Below are positions 23,873 through 32,242 of a stretch of 32,242 nt of DNA, piece by piece; position 1 is the stretch's first letter, and every line of letters starts with the position of its first letter. The notes below the pieces were generated by a model. The model did no database searches. It saw only the letters and a list, made by a program, of their open reading frames with translations, and had not been told where the DNA came from. The position numbers and the translations under genes are program-made. Source of the DNA: Bacteroidota bacterium (GTDB taxonomy: Bacteria; Bacteroidota; Bacteroidia; Bacteroidales; F082); the NCBI GenBank assembly GCA_947505205.1, contig CANNKD010000011.1:1-32242 (forward strand), written 5' to 3'.

Positions 23873-25951
23873 TTATTGTTTTCTCTCAATTACAACCTGG
23901 TTGTTTTCGATAATAAAGATTATCAGAAAAGCAAGTATAAGCGAGCCTAAGGCTGCTAATGAAATGATAACCCATCTTACAGGATATACTTTTTTATCAG
24001 ATGGGAATGGTTTTGAAATAACATTTGAATAGGTAAGATTTGAATTATAAAAGCGAAGTTCCTGTTCATATAAAACCTTGATATCGACATAGGTTCGGGC
24101 TTCATTCTGCAGCATAGCAACTAAGGTAAGTAATTCTCCACCTAAGGATTCAATGTTTTTCTTTAATTCTGCAACACCTTTCGTATTAACATTACTACTG
24201 TTGTTCCCATCCATGGTTCTGAGAAATCCTTTCATAACTTCCTGCGATTGAATAGAATAATCAATCAAGCCATATTGCGTTCCCAAAACCATCATTCTAT
24301 TCTGTATAGAATCAATGGTGGCTTTCTTTTTCGCCAATTGATCTTCATACATTAGCACAACCTCGTAGCGTTTTGACCGGTGTAGGTTGGAAATCTTTTT
24401 ATTGTACAGATCCAGCATTTCCTGAGCCATATCCGAGGCTACAACAGGGTCTCTGTCTTTAACAACAACAGAAATTGCTTCATAAGGTGTTTTGCTTATT
24501 TTCACATTTTCGTGAAAATTAAGATACAAGCTTGACTTAAAATATTTGTAATCGGGACTAATTTTATAATGTTCGGCAAGGTTAAATTTATTAACCATCG
24601 AATCTACAATGTCTTGTGATTGAAGTATTTGTAACATTTGCTCGGTTTCACTTTCGTCCGAGTAACTGTTGATGTTGGCCGGATAGGCGACAGCTTCCGA
24701 TTTATAGAGCGGAGTGATAAATGTTGAACCGGAGAAGATTCCGCCTAAAATAGCAGCAACCAATGTGATAATCGCTAAGTGAGCTTTCCACTTGATTATC
24801 AGACCGATTATTGATGAATTGTTAAAATAATTTTCCATGTTGATTCGGATATGATTTTGTTGTGGTTTTACGATCTCAGTTTTATTATCTTTTTCAGATG
24901 ATATTTCCCTGACTATTACCGTATTATTTGAAAAATTGATGGTATTGAACAGATTAAAATTTTCGATTATGATTAATCCAATAGTTAACAAGATGAAAGT
25001 TGAAGCGAGTGCTATCATGATGATAAGCCAACGCATCGGATAAGTGCTTTTCTCGGCTTCAAAAGCTTCCGTAACCACAAATTTATGTGGTAGAACTTCG
25101 GTTGCATCAACCCGAGCCTCTTCATATTTTGCTTTTATCTCAGATAGCTGCTTGCGTTGAAATTCAAGCATATCGCGTATTGACACATACTGTCCACCAT
25201 ATTTTGCCAATAAATCGAGTTTGGATTCAAGGGCTTTGATACCGGTTTTATTTCCTTTAGCAAGTTCGATAGCCAGCTGCTGGTTTATCATTTCTGCCTG
25301 TGTTTCATAATCATGAATCCCGAGTCTTCGTAATGAATTCAATGAATCTTCCATCAATTTCACTTCTTTATACAAGCCATTGTATTGATTCTGAACAATT
25401 ATGAATGCTTTTACGGCTACTTCCTTTTGCATGAAATTCATGGTGGAATCGAATAAATCGGCTACATCATTGGCCATTTTAGCAGATAGTGTAGGATCGC
25501 TGTCCATCACCGTAATTTTAACAGCCATGTATTCAGTCTTCCTGAATTTAAAATTGCTTTCATATTCATCGTACAAATTGGTCAGCTTAAATTTACGATC
25601 CCGATCAATTGCATAATGATTCATCAAATCATATTTTTCGATGATTCGGTTACGGATTTTCGTTGAATTTAATATCTGCAGCATCCTTTCGGTTTGCTCG
25701 TCTTCACCAAATTCCAGAATGTCTTTTGTGGTTGTAAAGTTATTGCTTAACAATACTTTAGATATAGAGTTTGATGCTGTTGGGTAAAGAATAACCGTAG
25801 ATTTGTAAAGCGGAGTGATAAACCTGGGTCCGGTAAAGATATAGGTGAAAAAAACAGTGAGCAATAGTATGATGAAAATGGGTTTTCGGTGATTGATAAT
25901 AAGTCTAAACAAATTAAGTAAATCAGTTTCTGATTGCTCCGTATCTACCAT
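23873..25951 (-). CDS. Tandem double Wzz/chain-length-determinant protein
   Basis: A 692-residue inner-membrane protein made of two Wzz domains in one frame. Unit 1: TM 24-42, FITPLYKS at 44-51, a periplasmic part with long coiled helices (190-285), STYPMRW at 302-308 and TM 307-329. Unit 2: TM 391-409, the identical FITPLYKS at 411-418, helices about 515-635, KVYPVRW at 654-660 and TM 659-682. Each unit has the normal Wzz order. The linker 330-390 is cytoplasmic, and MENYFNN at 372-378 looks like a former N-terminus, which suggests fusion of two once-separate genes. No Walker kinase domain is seen. Wzz proteins form oligomeric rings that set polysaccharide length; a double unit would halve the subunits per ring (inference). 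It sits between the flippase and polymerase genes. Confidence 0.85.
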   Translation of the reverse strand: MVDTEQSETDLLNLFRLIINHRKPIFIILLLTVFFTYIFTGPRFITPLYKSTVILYPTASNSISKVLLSNNFTTTKDILEFGEDEQTERMLQILNSTKIRNRIIEKYDLMNHYAIDRDRKFKLTNLYDEYESNFKFRKTEYMAVKITVMDSDPTLSAKMANDVADLFDSTMNFMQKEVAVKAFIIVQNQYNGLYKEVKLMEDSLNSLRRLGIHDYETQAEMINQQLAIELAKGNKTGIKALESKLDLLAKYGGQYVSIRDMLEFQRKQLSEIKAKYEEARVDATEVLPHKFVVTEAFEAEKSTYPMRWLIIMIALASTFILLTIGLIIIENFNLFNTINFSNNTVIVREISSEKDNKTEIVKPQQNHIRINMENYFNNSSIIGLIIKWKAHLAIITLVAAILGGIFSGSTFITPLYKSEAVAYPANINSYSDESETEQMLQILQSQDIVDSMVNKFNLAEHYKISPDYKYFKSSLYLNFHENVKISKTPYEAISVVVKDRDPVVASDMAQEMLDLYNKKISNLHRSKRYEVVLMYEDQLAKKKATIDSIQNRMMVLGTQYGLIDYSIQSQEVMKGFLRTMDGNNSSNVNTKGVAELKKNIESLGGELLTLVAMLQNEARTYVDIKVLYEQELRFYNSNLTYSNVISKPFPSDKKVYPVRWVIISLAALGSLILAFLIIFIIENNQVVIERKQ

Positions 25952-25976
25952 AATGTCAAACGATTTTTTTGAGTGT

Positions 25977-26006
25977 CAAAATTAGTAATTATTATCATGT
26001 ATCAAA
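25977..26006 (-). promoter_or_regulatory. Possible internal promoter before the Wzz gene
   Basis: The minus strand reads TTTG (26006-26003), an 18-base spacer, then TAATTTTG (25984-25977), 26 bases before the Wzz ATG. It lies in the 74-bp gap after the flippase gene. AT-richness makes chance matches likely. Confidence 0.4.
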
Positions 26007-26025
26007 ATATTCATTACGTAATCGC

Positions 26026-27522
26026 TTATTTTCTGATACTTTCGATGATCTCTAATGTCATTTTATGCATTCCTTTGATATCTAAAAGTTTCAGAATAAA
26101 CAATAAAATTACAGATGACAAAAGTCCAATAACAAGCTGAAATGGCCATTTGATTGGTAAATACTGAACAAAGAAATTCGCTGTAATCAACAAAAGTATG
26201 AAAAATGAGAGTCGAATCCAGAAGTTACGGCCAAAGGTTAAGTCTATAACTTTAAAAGCAAATATAAATTGTGCGACTGCGGTTAATAATTGAACGGAAA
26301 AACTTGCAATTGATGCTCCAAAAGATTGATAATGAGGTATCAATATAAAATTTAACCCGATATTTAGTACAACACCGAATGCTGCCGAAATATTTAGTAA
26401 TTTCAAATTGCCGTTGGCAGTGAGTAATGTTCCGAAAATATAAGTACTCGAAACAGCAACAAAACTTCCCATCAATATCCGAAATACGAGAGCGGATTCA
26501 TGAATACGAATGATAAAATCATTAGCCGATTCAGTACCGGTTTGCGGATACATCAATTCCAGTATTTTATTACTGAACGTTATGGAAGAAATGGCTGTGG
26601 TAAGTGAAATCGCTAAAATAATTGTAAATGAGAGTTTTACAAGGTCATTGATTGGATTTTTGTGCTTGATCATCGTTGAGAATAAGGGCAGCAGCAATAC
26701 GGCAAAAAGCAATGAAATATTGTTTCCGGCATCAAGCAATCTGAATGCCCGCCCATAAACTCCTGACTGATGTAAGCCAGTCTCACCGGGCAGAAGTCTT
26801 TCCAAAAGTACCGGTTCCATCCGGTTATAAATGCTCATCAGCAATACCAATAAAGCAAATGGCATGCTTTTTTTAATGATCATCAGGCTGAATGGCCAAT
26901 TGAATGATAATTTAATTTTTCCGGTATGGCTTAGCACAATAATCAATGCAACCAGTGTTGTGAGAAAATAAGAAGTCGTTTGCGCATATACATACCATGA
27001 TATTTTAATTGGCGTGATAAAAAAACCGGACCAAAGTAGTAAGCTACAGATGAATATCATTAATAACCGGTCAAGTACCGAGAGCATACTGTCGGTTTTG
27101 AAAAGCAACAAACCGGAGATATTAGACCTTAAATATAGTATAAAAGAGAGCAAAAACTGATTGAAAACGAGCCAGGCCAATAGATTTAATTGTTCGCCAC
27201 GATAACCAATACTGAAACCTACGATGAAAACAACGATTGAATACAAAATGCCCAAAACGAGTTTCATGGTTGCTATTCCGGCAAAATGTTTCGCTAATAA
27301 ATGATTGTTTTGGGCAATATTCCGGTTGTTGTAATTGGTGATGCCGAGGTCTAATAAAATAAAGAAAATGATGGAGAAGCTGTACATCGAAAGAAAAAAA
27401 CCATAATTGACATCTCCAACCTGATTTTGAACGGTACGATCGATGCCAAGAATCCAAAAAGGCTTGATCAGCAGGTTCAGGAAGAGTAATAAGGCAAGGT
27501 TTTTTACGAAGCGTCGCTGCAT
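26026..27522 (-). CDS. Wzx-type polysaccharide flippase (MOP superfamily)
   Basis: A 498-residue integral membrane protein with about 12-14 hydrophobic helices. Features fit oligosaccharide flippases: N-terminal LLLFLNLLIKPFWILGIDRTVQNQVGD and DVNYGFFLSMYSFSIIF, then YNNRNIAQN, and a central NRMEPVLLERLLPGETGLHQSGVYGRAFRLLDAGN. It would move lipid-linked repeat units across the inner membrane. It is 20 bp downstream of the fkbM gene on the minus strand and shares its operon. Confidence 0.9.
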   Translation of the reverse strand: MQRRFVKNLALLLFLNLLIKPFWILGIDRTVQNQVGDVNYGFFLSMYSFSIIFFILLDLGITNYNNRNIAQNNHLLAKHFAGIATMKLVLGILYSIVVFIVGFSIGYRGEQLNLLAWLVFNQFLLSFILYLRSNISGLLLFKTDSMLSVLDRLLMIFICSLLLWSGFFITPIKISWYVYAQTTSYFLTTLVALIIVLSHTGKIKLSFNWPFSLMIIKKSMPFALLVLLMSIYNRMEPVLLERLLPGETGLHQSGVYGRAFRLLDAGNNISLLFAVLLLPLFSTMIKHKNPINDLVKLSFTIILAISLTTAISSITFSNKILELMYPQTGTESANDFIIRIHESALVFRILMGSFVAVSSTYIFGTLLTANGNLKLLNISAAFGVVLNIGLNFILIPHYQSFGASIASFSVQLLTAVAQFIFAFKVIDLTFGRNFWIRLSFFILLLITANFFVQYLPIKWPFQLVIGLLSSVILLFILKLLDIKGMHKMTLEIIESIRK

Positions 27523-27542
27523 CTCAGTGTGCTGATTTATAG

Positions 27543-28277
27543 CTAAGGTATGAAAAAGAAGTTTTGGGTTTTGTGTTTTTGTGCATCAAAATCGATCAAA
27601 CGACCATTTTCAAGAAATTTGATAGAATAATCGAATTTTTTAACGAACTCGAAACATTTGTTTCGGTTATCATTTTCCCACAATTCAGTGTAGATGACGG
27701 GTTTATGCTTTTGAATGATATCTTGCGCACCACTTAAAACAAAGGCTTCGAAATTCTCAACATCGAGTTTGATGGCGGTGATTTTACAGTCATTTTGATG
27801 AATTTCCTTCAGATCGTCCAGTTTAATCATCTCCACACTAAATTTATTCCCTTCGTTAAAAACGTCGATGCTTTCGTGAACGATATGGCTCAGTCCCTGC
27901 ATTTTAACTTCGTTCAATACTGGCATCACCATTTCAACGGTTCCATTGCTGTCGCCCAAAGCTTTCTCAATTACAGTAACATTATACAACTTAAAATAGT
28001 TGATTATTCTTTTTAACGCTTTGATATTCTGAGGAATAGGTTCGACTGAAATGATATGACTTTTTGGAAATTTCTTTGCAAGCCAAACTGTCATGATGCC
28101 AATATTGGCACCAATATCAAGCACAATTCCCTTTTGAGGAATCAACTGTAGAAAATGAATAAAATCGCGTTCGTTACGATTCCACCGCAGTGTTTTAATT
28201 ATAAAAATTGAGAAAACGAACAAATACCTGTCAAATCCCAGTAATTTTTGCAGTATCTTTTTTACCTGCTCCTTCAT
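27543..28277 (-). CDS. FkbM-family SAM-dependent methyltransferase
   Basis: A 244-residue protein. SAM motif I is VLDIGANIGIMTVWLA (52-67), then an acidic ISVEP (76-80). The FkbM hallmark IKLDVENFEAFVLSGAQDII and the KPVIYTELWEND segment are present. FkbM enzymes methylate oxygen atoms on sugars or polyketides. In this setting a sugar or polysaccharide is the likely substrate; the exact position is unknown. It is the first gene of the minus-strand surface-polysaccharide operon, 14-21 bases below a TAACTTTG box. Confidence 0.9.
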   Translation of the reverse strand: MKEQVKKILQKLLGFDRYLFVFSIFIIKTLRWNRNERDFIHFLQLIPQKGIVLDIGANIGIMTVWLAKKFPKSHIISVEPIPQNIKALKRIINYFKLYNVTVIEKALGDSNGTVEMVMPVLNEVKMQGLSHIVHESIDVFNEGNKFSVEMIKLDDLKEIHQNDCKITAIKLDVENFEAFVLSGAQDIIQKHKPVIYTELWENDNRNKCFEFVKKFDYSIKFLENGRLIDFDAQKHKTQNFFFIP

Positions 28278-28297
28278 TTAATTTCGGATATTTGCGG

Positions 28298-28305
28298 CAA
28301 AGTTA
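28298..28305 (-). promoter_or_regulatory. -7 promoter box for the surface-polysaccharide operon
   Basis: The minus strand reads TAACTTTG (28305-28298), a full TAnnTTTG match, 20 bases before the fkbM ATG. A TTTTG lies 23 bases upstream (28333-28329), slightly farther than expected for a -33 element. It sits in the gap that divides fkbM from the divergent glycosyltransferase gene. Confidence 0.5.
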
Positions 28306-28343
28306 AAAATATTCGTGCCGCCTCTTGTCAAAATGTTTATGAT

Positions 28344-29486
28344 TTGAAAATAGCTGTCAACACCAGGTTACTTATTAAAAATAAGCTTGAAGGTATCGGT
28401 TGGTTTACTTTTGAATCGCTGAAGCGAATCACCAAAAGCCATCCTGAAGTGGAATTTTATTTTCTCTTCGACCGTGCTTTTGATCCGGCTTATATATTCG
28501 GGCCAAATGTAAAACCTGTCGTGCTATTTCCCCAGGCACGGCATCCTTTTTTGTTTATTTATTGGTTCGAATGGTCTGTTACAAGGGCGTTACGCAAAAT
28601 AAAACCCGATCTTTTCCTAACGCCAGATGGTTATGTGAGTCTTTCGACCGATGTGCCAACATTGGCGGTGATGCATGATCTTAATTTTGAACATTTTCCG
28701 GAAGATTTGCCTTGGCTCGTTCGCTGGTATTACCGGTATTTTTTTCCTCGCTTTGCACGAAAAGCTTGCCGCATTGCAACGGTTTCTGCTTTTTCAAAAA
28801 TGGATATTGTGAAGCAGTATAACATTGATCCTGAAAAAGTTGATGTTGTGTATAATGGTGCAAATGAGATATTCAGACCGATTTCTTCCTCTGAAATTCT
28901 GAATACCAGATCCCGTTTTACTGCAGGTTTTCCTTATTTTATTTTTGTTGGTTCATTGCATCCGCGTAAGAATCTGGTTCGCTTATTCGGTGCTTTCGAC
29001 AAGTTTAAAAGTATGGCAGAATCAGATATTAAATTGTTGATTGTTGGTGAAAAGAAATGGTGGACCAAAGACATAGAATCGAAGTTTGAGAGTTTGAAAC
29101 ACAAAGACGAGGTGATCTTTTGCGGCAGACTAAATCATGTTGATCTGCAATTAGTTACAGCTTCTGCCTTGGCCACAACATACGTTTCTTATTTCGAAGG
29201 TTTTGGTATCCCGATCGTAGAATCATTCCGTTGCGGTGTGCCTGTCATCACATCAAATATCACTTCCATGCCCGAAGTTGCAGGTGATGCGGCTCTTTTA
29301 GTCGATCCTTTTGATGAAGATTCCATTGCAGATGCGATGTTTAAAATGGCTTATGATACGGTTTTAAGAGAGAAACTTATCAAAAAGGGATTTGAACGGG
29401 CAAAGCTTTTCGTTTGGGATAATACAGCTAAACAGTTATGGGAAAGTATCTTAAGAACTATTGAATTTCAATATAAGTCGAAATGA
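28344..29486 (+). CDS. GT4-family glycosyltransferase
   Basis: A 380-residue GT-B glycosyltransferase. I place the start at TTG 28344 because the protein then begins LKIAVNTRLLIKNKLEGIGW (with formyl-Met for Leu), the usual N-terminus of this GT4 branch. The open frame continues to 28248, overlapping the divergent fkbM start, and has no ATG before this point. Donor-binding motifs: VGSLHPRKN (202-210), a loop near residue 260, and EGFGIPIVES with the EX7E pair E285/E293. It adds a sugar to a lipid- or polysaccharide-linked acceptor, and the neighbouring operon suggests surface-glycan assembly. It overlaps purD by 4 bp (ATGA). Confidence 0.87.
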   Translation: MKIAVNTRLLIKNKLEGIGWFTFESLKRITKSHPEVEFYFLFDRAFDPAYIFGPNVKPVVLFPQARHPFLFIYWFEWSVTRALRKIKPDLFLTPDGYVSLSTDVPTLAVMHDLNFEHFPEDLPWLVRWYYRYFFPRFARKACRIATVSAFSKMDIVKQYNIDPEKVDVVYNGANEIFRPISSSEILNTRSRFTAGFPYFIFVGSLHPRKNLVRLFGAFDKFKSMAESDIKLLIVGEKKWWTKDIESKFESLKHKDEVIFCGRLNHVDLQLVTASALATTYVSYFEGFGIPIVESFRCGVPVITSNITSMPEVAGDAALLVDPFDEDSIADAMFKMAYDTVLREKLIKKGFERAKLFVWDNTAKQLWESILRTIEFQYKSK

Positions 29487-30778
29487 ATATACTAATTTTG
29501 GGAGCAGGTGGCCGTGAACATGCGCTTGCCTGGAAACTGCGACAGAGCAAAAAGGTAAAAAATATCTTTATCGCACCGGGTAATGCCGGAACCTTGACAG
29601 TTGGCAAAAATTTACCTGTCGATTCAACTGATTTTGACGAAATAAAGCGTATTTGCATCGAAAATATGATTGATTTGGTTATTGTTGGCTCCGAAGCACC
29701 ATTGGTAGCCGGTATCGTTGATTATTTTCATAACGATCATGCAATCTGTGATATAGATATCATTGGTCCCGACAAAACTGGAGCACAACTTGAAGGAAGT
29801 AAAGCTTTTGCTAAAACTTTCATGAATAAATACAATATCCCGACAGCAGCCCATTTTACTGTAAATGCTGATAATCTTGAGGCAGGCATCGAGTTTTTGA
29901 AACAGCAACAATCACCTTATGTATTGAAAGCGAATGGATTAGCTGCCGGAAAAGGCGTCCTGATTATTCAAGATTTGGACGAAGCCGTGAGTGAGCTTAA
30001 ACTAATGCTCGAGGGGAAATTTGGAAGTGCATCGAGTCAGGTTGTGATCGAGCAGTTTTTAGATGGAATTGAACTTTCTGTTTTTGTGCTCACGGATGGA
30101 ATTTCGTATAAAATTCTTCCAACTGCCAAAGACTACAAACGCATTGGCGAAGGTGATTCGGGTCTGAACACTGGTGGTATGGGTGCTGTTTCACCGGTTA
30201 TTTTTGCCGATCGACAGTTTATGCAAAAGGTAGAATCAGAGATCATTATTCCAACATTGGATGGTTTTAAAAAGGAAAATATTCATTATATTGGATTTGT
30301 CTTTATTGGGCTGATGAATGTTGATGGACAACCTTACGTAATAGAATACAATGTCAGATTGGGTGATCCGGAAGCTGAATGTATTATTCCGCGTATTAAT
30401 TCCGATTTCAGTGATTTGATGAAAGCCACAGGAAACGGTACATTATCTGATATTGAGCTCGAAATTGATGAGCGATTCGCTGTTACTATCATGTTGGTTT
30501 CGGGTGGTTATCCCGGCGAATTTTTACGCAATAAAAGCATAACCGGCATAAACAATACCAAAGATTGTGTTGTGTTTCATGCCGGAACTTCGATGGATAT
30601 TGAAACAGAAACGATCAAATCAGTTGGCGGAAGGGTGATCGCAGTCACAGCCAAAGATTACCGAATGGAAGGTGCGCGTAGCAAAGCCTTGATCAATGCC
30701 GAAAAAATCATGTTCGAGGGTCGCTATTTCCGTCGGGATATCGGATTGGATTTGATTCATTATGCAGTGAAAAAGTAA
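29483..30778 (+). CDS. purD: Phosphoribosylamine-glycine ligase
   Basis: A 431-residue ATP-grasp enzyme of purine synthesis that joins glycine to phosphoribosylamine. The N-terminus MNILILGAGGREHALAWKL, the IAPGNAGT motif (about 30-37), the ATP-grasp core VLKANGLAAGKGVLI and the metal/substrate motif EYNVRLGDPEAE are all intact. Length matches the family. The start codon overlaps the glycosyltransferase stop, so a housekeeping purine gene is translationally coupled to a surface-glycan gene. Confidence 0.97.
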   Translation: MNILILGAGGREHALAWKLRQSKKVKNIFIAPGNAGTLTVGKNLPVDSTDFDEIKRICIENMIDLVIVGSEAPLVAGIVDYFHNDHAICDIDIIGPDKTGAQLEGSKAFAKTFMNKYNIPTAAHFTVNADNLEAGIEFLKQQQSPYVLKANGLAAGKGVLIIQDLDEAVSELKLMLEGKFGSASSQVVIEQFLDGIELSVFVLTDGISYKILPTAKDYKRIGEGDSGLNTGGMGAVSPVIFADRQFMQKVESEIIIPTLDGFKKENIHYIGFVFIGLMNVDGQPYVIEYNVRLGDPEAECIIPRINSDFSDLMKATGNGTLSDIELEIDERFAVTIMLVSGGYPGEFLRNKSITGINNTKDCVVFHAGTSMDIETETIKSVGGRVIAVTAKDYRMEGARSKALINAEKIMFEGRYFRRDIGLDLIHYAVKK

Positions 30779-30848
30779 AAACATTTTGTGTAAAACGAAT
30801 ACCGGATTTAACAGTGGTTGATTGCTGGTAATATATAATAGAGTAAGA

Positions 30849-31835
30849 ATGATAAAGTTTTTAAGATCGAGTTTTGCCGGACAATATGCTGTCATTTTGA
30901 TAATTGCCATTGGTCTTTATATTCCATCTTTTATTGATCCCGTTGTGCCTGATATTACAAAAACTGTTTCAGGCCCATTGTATGAGCAACTTTCAAAGAT
31001 TTTACATGAATTTCCATTGATCGCAACAGTTATTTCCCTCGTTTTACTGCTCATTCAGGCTTTTTTGTTTAATACAATACTTGCTGTAAATCAATTAATT
31101 ACACGAAGAAGTACTTTCGGTGCGTTTGTGTTTGTCCTGGTTTTCAGTCAATCGGTCTTTCAAACAACCATTTACCCTTTTGTTCCGGCAAGTGTGTTTA
31201 TCATGATTGCACTTTATGTTCTGTATAGAATTGAGGATAAAACAGAGAATCAAATTGATATTTTCAATACAGGACTTTTTGTTTCGATTGCTTCGTTGTT
31301 TTATCTGCCTGCGATATTGCTTATTGTATGGATTTGGATATCGTTGTTGATGTCGAGATCGGGTTCTTTTCGCGAATTAATGATATCCATTGTTGGTTTT
31401 TTTACACCTTATATTTTTCTTGCAGTTTTTTATTTCATGAGCAACAGCCTGATTAAAAATGTGTTGGAATATAATGAGGTGCCATCTTTGTTTAGTTTTT
31501 CTGCAATAACAGTTGACTGGTATAGTTTGGTCATTTGGGTGATAATCATTTTTTTATTACTGCAATCATTTTCGCTTATTTTTTCCGCATCAGGAGAAAA
31601 GAGTTCAGAAATCAGAAAGAAAAAAGCAATTGCGAATGTATTGTTTATGTTTTCCATTCCATCTTTTGCGTTTTTGAACCAACATATTATTCAAAATGGT
31701 TTGATACTTTTTCCAATTGCAATTTTGTTATCTTATTCATTATCAAATGTTAAGAAAGTCCTGATTTCGGAATTGCTGCTTTGGTGTCTGATCATAGCGA
31801 TTACGCTCAATCATTTCCTCACTTATTTTATATGA
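30849..31835 (+). CDS. Multi-pass membrane protein, DUF6427-like
   Basis: A 328-residue protein from ATG 30849 ([15 protein letters not shown]); an in-frame TTG 27 bases earlier is less likely. About eight to nine hydrophobic segments are visible (about 12-28, 60-82, 95-117, 121-133, 145-170, 180-200, 222-243, 262-287, 300-328). The KFLRSS start and overall pattern resemble the Bacteroidota family DUF6427, whose function is unknown; this is from memory. It follows purD by 70 bp and overlaps rnhB by 4 bp (ATGA). Confidence 0.65.
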   Translation: MIKFLRSSFAGQYAVILIIAIGLYIPSFIDPVVPDITKTVSGPLYEQLSKILHEFPLIATVISLVLLLIQAFLFNTILAVNQLITRRSTFGAFVFVLVFSQSVFQTTIYPFVPASVFIMIALYVLYRIEDKTENQIDIFNTGLFVSIASLFYLPAILLIVWIWISLLMSRSGSFRELMISIVGFFTPYIFLAVFYFMSNSLIKNVLEYNEVPSLFSFSAITVDWYSLVIWVIIIFLLLQSFSLIFSASGEKSSEIRKKKAIANVLFMFSIPSFAFLNQHIIQNGLILFPIAILLSYSLSNVKKVLISELLLWCLIIAITLNHFLTYFI

Positions 31836-32242
31836 GTTCGCTTATTGCTTGCTTCGATCCTTCAAAAGTTGAAGCCGGTTGTGATGAAGCCGGGCGTGGT
31901 TGTTTGGCCGGACCGGTGGTTGCTGCGGCAGTAATTTTACCTATTGATTTTGATCATGAATGGCTCAACGACTCGAAAAAACTTAGCGAAAACCGAAGAG
32001 AAGTGATGCAGGAACTGATTAAAAAAGTAGCTGTTTCGTGGGCGATTGGAGTAGTAAGTCCGGCAGAAATAGATAAAATTAATATTCTGAATTCATCATT
32101 TTTGGCAATGCATCGTGCTATATTTCAATTACATATACGTCCAGATGGCTTGCTTATAGATGGTAACAGGTTTACAAAATATCCTGATATTTCACATATT
32201 TGTATCGTTGGTGGCGATTCGAAATATCGTTCAATTGCTGCA
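31832..32242 (+). CDS. rnhB: Ribonuclease HII, 5' part (continues past window end)
   Basis: 137 codons are visible from ATG 31832, which overlaps the stop of the preceding gene; the frame is open to the last base. RNase HII cuts the RNA strand of RNA-DNA hybrids and removes misincorporated ribonucleotides. The catalytic start motif [19 protein letters not shown] (about 17-35) is present, followed by [19 protein letters not shown] and [11 protein letters not shown], all diagnostic. About one third of the protein is missing. Confidence 0.96.
   Translation, partial: MSSLIACFDPSKVEAGCDEAGRGCLAGPVVAAAVILPIDFDHEWLNDSKKLSENRREVMQELIKKVAVSWAIGVVSPAEIDKINILNSSFLAMHRAIFQLHIRPDGLLIDGNRFTKYPDISHICIVGGDSKYRSIAA

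Overview
The window comes from an AT-rich chromosome of a Bacteroidota bacterium. The evidence is a SusD-type glycan-binding protein, a PorQ component of the type IX secretion system (T9SS), four secreted proteins ending in T9SS type A sorting domains, -7 promoter boxes of the Bacteroidota form TAnnTTTG, an LpxD-type lipid A acyltransferase (outer membrane), and few Shine-Dalgarno sequences. I cannot name the genus.

Layout. (1) 1-3331, plus strand: tail of a polysaccharide utilisation locus, with the 3' end of a susD gene and a GH30 lipoprotein glycosidase. Between them sits a REP-associated tyrosine transposase (RAYT) flanked by nine short hairpins and by two nearly identical 126-bp direct repeats. 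(2) 3481-14455, minus strand: four secreted proteins. Three are paralogues made of 6, 14 and 7 Kre9/KNH-like beta-sandwich repeats; the fourth has ten 29-residue tryptophan repeats. All four end in a T9SS sorting domain. (3) 14945-17622, minus strand: a DedA membrane protein and an arsR-arsC-arsM arsenic operon, with no arsenite pump in view. The gaps on both sides of the ars operon are rich in palindromes. (4) 18163-22321, plus strand: porQ-recF-DUF721, then efp and an lpxD-like gene. (5) 22398-28277, minus strand: an exopolysaccharide/O-antigen operon (FkbM methyltransferase, flippase, a tandemly duplicated Wzz-like protein, and a Wzy/ligase-type protein). A GT4 glycosyltransferase diverges from it. 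(6) 29483-32242, plus strand: purD, a six-TM-like membrane protein and the 5' part of rnhB.

How the parts fit: the susD/GH30 genes act on an external glycan. PorQ is part of the machine expected to export the four sorting-domain proteins in region 2. The lpxD-like gene and region 5 build cell-surface lipid and polysaccharide. The ars operon is probably a self-contained detoxification cassette.

The most interesting signals are the RAYT with its MITE-like 126-bp repeats, the repeat evolution in the T9SS cargo genes (a 552-bp A-B-A'-B' duplication and a mosaic gene whose 3' end matches a different paralogue), the strict 29-residue Trp repeat protein, and the double-Wzz fusion. Nothing here is clearly a new biochemical system; these are candidates for closer study. 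All calls rest on reading the sequence, with no database search.
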